Origin: Sphingopyxis macrogoltabida
Lineage (GTDB): Bacteria > Pseudomonadota > Alphaproteobacteria > Sphingomonadales > Sphingomonadaceae
Assembly: GCF_001314325.1 (NCBI RefSeq)
Contig: NZ_CP009429.1
Span: forward strand, 3,720,501 to 3,784,500
Reading direction: 5' to 3'
Length of the DNA stretch: 64,000 bases
The notes below the pieces were generated by a model. That model saw only the letters and a program-made list of their open reading frames with translations, searched no databases and had not been told where the DNA came from. Within the stretch, counting starts at the first letter, position 1; every line of letters starts with the position of its first letter. A program made the position numbers and the translations under genes. Below are positions 60,645 through 64,000 of this stretch, piece after piece.

Positions 60645-63600
60645 TGGCGAAACCCTCCGGCCTCGCCGAACTCGACCCGCGGCAGGGCGCCGCCGCCGAC
60701 CCCGAAAGCCACGTATGGCTGGGCGCGTCGGCGGGCACGGGCAAGACGCAGGTGCTGTCGGCGCGGGTGCTGCGGCTGATGCTTGACGGCGTGTCGCCCG
60801 AGGCGATCCTCTGCATCACCTTCACCAAGGCGGGCGCGGCCGAGATGGCGCACCGCATCCACGAACGGATCGCGGCGTGGGTGCGGATGGACGATGGCGA
60901 CCTGCGGCTCGACCTTCGGGCGCTGGGGCTCGACTGGGACCGGCCGGGGTTGATGAAGCGGGCGCGATCGCTGTTCGCCACGGTGATCGACAGCCCCGGC
61001 GGCGCAATCCGGGTCCAGACGATCCACGCCTTCTGCCAGACCCTGCTCGCGAGCTTCCCGCTCGAAGCGAAGCTGCTGCCGGGCTTCCGCGCGATCGAGG
61101 AGGATGAAGCGGCGGCGCTGCAGCGGCAGGTGCTCGGCGAACTGCTGCGGGGCGACGAAGCGGAATTGCGCGACGTGGCGGCGATGCTGTCGCGGCGGCT
61201 GGGGCAGGATGCGGCGCTGTCCTTCCTGTCGAGCTGTGCCGCGGCGTTCGGCGGGCCGCGCGCGATGCTGCCGCCCGCCGCGCATGATTTGCGGGCGGCG
61301 TTCGACCTGCCGGGCGGCGACCCCGATGCGTGGGTCGCGGGCGAGATCGCCGCAGGGGCGATCGGCGACGAAGATATCAAGGCGGTCGCGACAAGCGGCG
61401 CGGCGTGGGGAACGAAGACGGGCGAGGCCTGTTCGGACTTCATGGTCGGCTGGCTGATCGCCGACACCGCCGGTCGCGCCGCGATGCTGCCTGAACTACT
61501 CGGCCGTTTTCTGACCGGCAAGGGCGAGCTGCGCGCCGACTTCGCGGGCGACAAGGGCAAGATGACCGATTGCGTCGACAGCGCGGTGCGCATCGTCGAT
61601 GCGGCGCAGGCGCTGCTCGCGACCGCGACGGCGATGCGCGTCGCCGACGAGCTGGCAGCGGCGTGGAAGCTGGGCAGCCGTTTCGCCGAAGCCTATGCAC
61701 TTGCCAAGCGCGAGGCGGGGCTCGCCGATTTCGACGACCTGATCACGCTGGCAGGAAGTTTGCTGCGGATCAGCAGCTTCGGCGAATGGGTGCGCTTCAA
61801 GCTCGACCAGCGCACCGACCATATCCTGGTCGACGAGGCGCAGGACACCAATATGCGCCAGTGGGGCATCGTGCTGTCGATGGCCGAGGAATTTTTCGCC
61901 GGCGTCGGCGCGAAGGACGAGCGCATCCGGACGCTGTTCACCGTCGGCGACCGCAAGCAGGCGATCTTCGGTTTCCAGGGCACCGAGCCCAAGGCGTTCG
62001 CGACCGCGCGCGACATGTTCCACGCGATGGGCGAGATCGGCGGCCAGCCGTTCCAGCAGGTCGATCTCGTCTCCAACTATCGTTCGACCCCGGCCGTGCT
62101 CGCGGTCGCCGATGCTTGGCTCGCGGCGGGCGGCGCGGCGGCGATGGGGCTCGACGGCGACGAGCCGCCGCACCATCCGTTCCGGTCGAGCCACGCCGGG
62201 CAGGTCGAGCTGTGGGCGCCGCTGCCGGTCGGCAAGGCGCTCGATGCCGAAGCCGAAGAAGCAGAGGGCGACGAGGGCGGCGCCGACAGCGGCACCCCCG
62301 CGTCGGACCCTGCCTCGATGCGGCTCGCGCGCGCGATCGCCGGGGAGGTGCAGGACTGGATCGCCAATGGCAAGGACGGGCGCCCCGTCTCGCCCGGCGA
62401 CATCATGATCCTCGTCCGTCGCCGCCGCGACCTCGCGGCGCGGATCGTCGCGCGGTTGCAGGCGCTGCATGTGCCGGTGGCGGGCGTCGACCGCTTCACG
62501 CTGACCCAGCCGCTGGCGGTACAGGATTTGCTCGCGGCGATGCGCTTTGCCGTGCAGCCGCTCGACAACCTCAATCTCGCGGCGCTGCTCGTCTCGCCGC
62601 TGATCGGCTGGACGCAGGACGAGCTTTACGCGCATACGCACGGACGCGGCCGCGCGGCGCTGTGGGAACATCTGCGCGCCACCGAGGGCGATATTCCGGC
62701 GGCGACGATGGCGGCGCTGCGCCACCTGCTCGGCATGGCCGATCTCACCACGCCGTTCCGGTTCCTTGAGACGATCCTGTCGGGGCCGATCGACGGGCGG
62801 CGGAAGCTGTATGCGCGGCTGGGGCGCGAAGCACGCGACCCGGTCGACGAACTGCTGGGTCAGGCGCTCTCGTTCGAGCAGCGCGAAACGGTATCGCTGC
62901 TCGGCTTCCTGACCGCGGTCGAAAGCAGCGGCGCCGACATCAAGCGTCAGACCGAGGCGCGCAGCGACGTCGTGCGGGTGATGACGGTGCACGGATCGAA
63001 AGGCTTGCAGGCACCCATCGTCATCCTTGCCGATGCGACCGACGACCCGGGGATCGGACACCGCCCCTTTACCGTCGACGTCGCAGCGTGGGAGAAACTT
63101 CCGGTCTTCGCAGTACCGGACGACGAGCGCCACGGCGCGCTGGCCAAGGCTTATCAGGATGCCGCCGACGCGGCGTCGCAGGAACATTGGCGGCTGTTCT
63201 ATGTCGCGATGACGCGTGCCGAGGAAATCCTGGTCGTCGCGGGCACGACGAAAAAGCCCGACCGGAGCATCCCCGAGGCGAGCTGGCACGGCGCGGTCGA
63301 AGCGGTGCTGTCGGACATGGGCAGCGCGTGGGAGGAAGCGGGGCCCGTCTGGGGCCAGCGCCGCGTCCACCGCGCCAATGCGGGGAAATGGGCGAAAAAG
63401 GAAAAGACCGCGAAGGCCGCACCGCCGCCGCTCGTCCTGCCCGAATGGGCGCATCGCCCCGCGCCCGAAGAGGCCCGCCCGCCGCGCCCGCTCGCCCCGT
63501 CGGCGCTCGGCGAAGACGATGTCGCGGTGGCGCCGCAGGGCGTCGCGCGCGCCGCGGCCGCCGAGCGCGGGGTGTGGCTCCACGCGCTGTTCGAGCGGCT

Positions 63601-64000
63601 GCCGCCGGTGGCGGCAGACCGGCGGCGCGATGCGGCGCGCCGCTGGCTTGCCGCGCAGGCACCGGGCCTCGACGACACGCAGCGGGCGGCGATGGCCGAC
63701 GAGGTGCTCGCGGTGATCGAGGACCCGGCGCACGCCGCTCTGTTCGGACCCGGCAGCCTCGCCGAAGTGCCCTTATCTGCGGTCGTCGACGGCATGGTGG
63801 TGGCGGGGATCGTCGACCGGCTGCTGGTGACGGCGGATGCGGTGACGGTGATCGATTACAAGACCGGCCGCCGCCTGCCGGACAGCGCCGAAGCTGTCGC
63901 ACCGGCCTATCTGCGCCAGATGGCGGCGTATCGCGATGCGCTGCGCGCGATCTTTCCCGGCCGGCGCGTCGATGCTGCCTTGCTTTACACCGCCGCGCCG
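60644..64000 (+). CDS. addA: AddA subunit, UvrD-like helicase-nuclease, 3' end outside window
   Basis: About 1119 codons are present and the gene runs off the right edge. Helicase motifs: Walker A GASAGTGKTQVL, TFTKAGAAEMAHRI (Ia), VDEAQDTNMRQW (II), GDRKQAIFGFQGTEP (III), VMTVHGSKGLQAPIVIL (V) and LFYVAMTRAEE (VI). The nuclease motif is reached at IVDRLLVTADAVTVIDYKTG near the edge. It is the last visible gene of the divL-tsaE-amgK-murU-addB unit. Confidence 0.95.
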   Translation, partial: MAKPSGLAELDPRQGAAADPESHVWLGASAGTGKTQVLSARVLRLMLDGVSPEAILCITFTKAGAAEMAHRIHERIAAWVRMDDGDLRLDLRALGLDWDRPGLMKRARSLFATVIDSPGGAIRVQTIHAFCQTLLASFPLEAKLLPGFRAIEEDEAAALQRQVLGELLRGDEAELRDVAAMLSRRLGQDAALSFLSSCAAAFGGPRAMLPPAAHDLRAAFDLPGGDPDAWVAGEIAAGAIGDEDIKAVATSGAAWGTKTGEACSDFMVGWLIADTAGRAAMLPELLGRFLTGKGELRADFAGDKGKMTDCVDSAVRIVDAAQALLATATAMRVADELAAAWKLGSRFAEAYALAKREAGLADFDDLITLAGSLLRISSFGEWVRFKLDQRTDHILVDEAQDTNMRQWGIVLSMAEEFFAGVGAKDERIRTLFTVGDRKQAIFGFQGTEPKAFATARDMFHAMGEIGGQPFQQVDLVSNYRSTPAVLAVADAWLAAGGAAAMGLDGDEPPHHPFRSSHAGQVELWAPLPVGKALDAEAEEAEGDEGGADSGTPASDPASMRLARAIAGEVQDWIANGKDGRPVSPGDIMILVRRRRDLAARIVARLQALHVPVAGVDRFTLTQPLAVQDLLAAMRFAVQPLDNLNLAALLVSPLIGWTQDELYAHTHGRGRAALWEHLRATEGDIPAATMAALRHLLGMADLTTPFRFLETILSGPIDGRRKLYARLGREARDPVDELLGQALSFEQRETVSLLGFLTAVESSGADIKRQTEARSDVVRVMTVHGSKGLQAPIVILADATDDPGIGHRPFTVDVAAWEKLPVFAVPDDERHGALAKAYQDAADAASQEHWRLFYVAMTRAEEILVVAGTTKKPDRSIPEASWHGAVEAVLSDMGSAWEEAGPVWGQRRVHRANAGKWAKKEKTAKAAPPPLVLPEWAHRPAPEEARPPRPLAPSALGEDDVAVAPQGVARAAAAERGVWLHALFERLPPVAADRRRDAARRWLAAQAPGLDDTQRAAMADEVLAVIEDPAHAALFGPGSLAEVPLSAVVDGMVVAGIVDRLLVTADAVTVIDYKTGRRLPDSAEAVAPAYLRQMAAYRDALRAIFPGRRVDAALLYTAAP

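Noticed and set aside
61496..63733. About 745-codon minus-strand frame
   Set aside because: Antisense to addA, whose helicase motifs are intact; composition is typical of a shadow frame.

Overview
The window is about 65 % GC chromosomal DNA from an alphaproteobacterium, most likely a sphingomonad (Sphingopyxis-like). The evidence is a DivL homologue with Tyr in place of the catalytic His, a crtB/crtI/crtY carotenoid cluster, an alphaproteobacterial addB-addA pair, ATP12, TonB receptor biology and GC-rich intergenic inverted repeats. Genes are tightly packed, often with ATGA, GTGA or TGATG overlaps. I saw no phage, IS element, integrase or CRISPR array. Genus is inferred from gene content only.

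Layout. 1-6.5 kb: a cut-off MFS transporter, tRNA-Val(UAC), a wHTH regulator with an apparent frameshift, a thermonuclease-like protein, then a tight run crcB, RluC-type pseudouridine synthase, PaiB-like FMN protein, small membrane protein and ATP12. 6.6-12 kb: acyl-CoA genes (crotonase, HCCA-isomerase-like protein, two CoA ligases) and an OmpR-type regulator whose receiver lacks the phosphorylation residues. 12-18.9 kb: a six-gene overlapping minus-strand unit crtY-crtI-LOG-crtB-pnuC-nadR, opposite a membrane di-iron hydroxylase and a DUF2141 protein. 18.9-27.1 kb: an MFS transporter, a divergent gamma-glutamyltransferase-like exported enzyme, a TonB receptor, a DUF3422 protein and a TetR regulator; palindromes built on TGCAT/ATGCA half-sites occur in both intergenic regions and suggest one local regulon. 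27.3-36 kb: M20 peptidase, ABC-F ATPase with a possible leader peptide, GFA protein, RlpA, CorA and an exported 1178-residue TPR-CHAT protein with an intact His/Cys dyad.

36-43.3 kb: an EmrAB-type pump with its MarR regulator and operator, then a DsbA-like/GFA/hydrolase operon and an M2 dipeptidase. 43.3-51 kb: ArsR-SRPBCC and TetR-SDR pairs, each with a visible palindrome, an OmpA-family protein, an SDR-amn pair, a peroxiredoxin, YqgE and a small exported repeat protein. 51-53 kb: ahcY behind a 400-base leader containing an intrinsic terminator. 53-64 kb: an overlapping operon divL-tsaE-amgK-murU-addB-addA that joins cell-cycle signalling, tRNA t6A synthesis, MurNAc recycling and double-strand-break repair; addA runs off the right edge.

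The most notable items are the crt-LOG-pnuC-nadR fused operon, the exported CHAT protein, a structured crcB leader that appears to bury the ribosome binding site, and the phospho-dead regulator.
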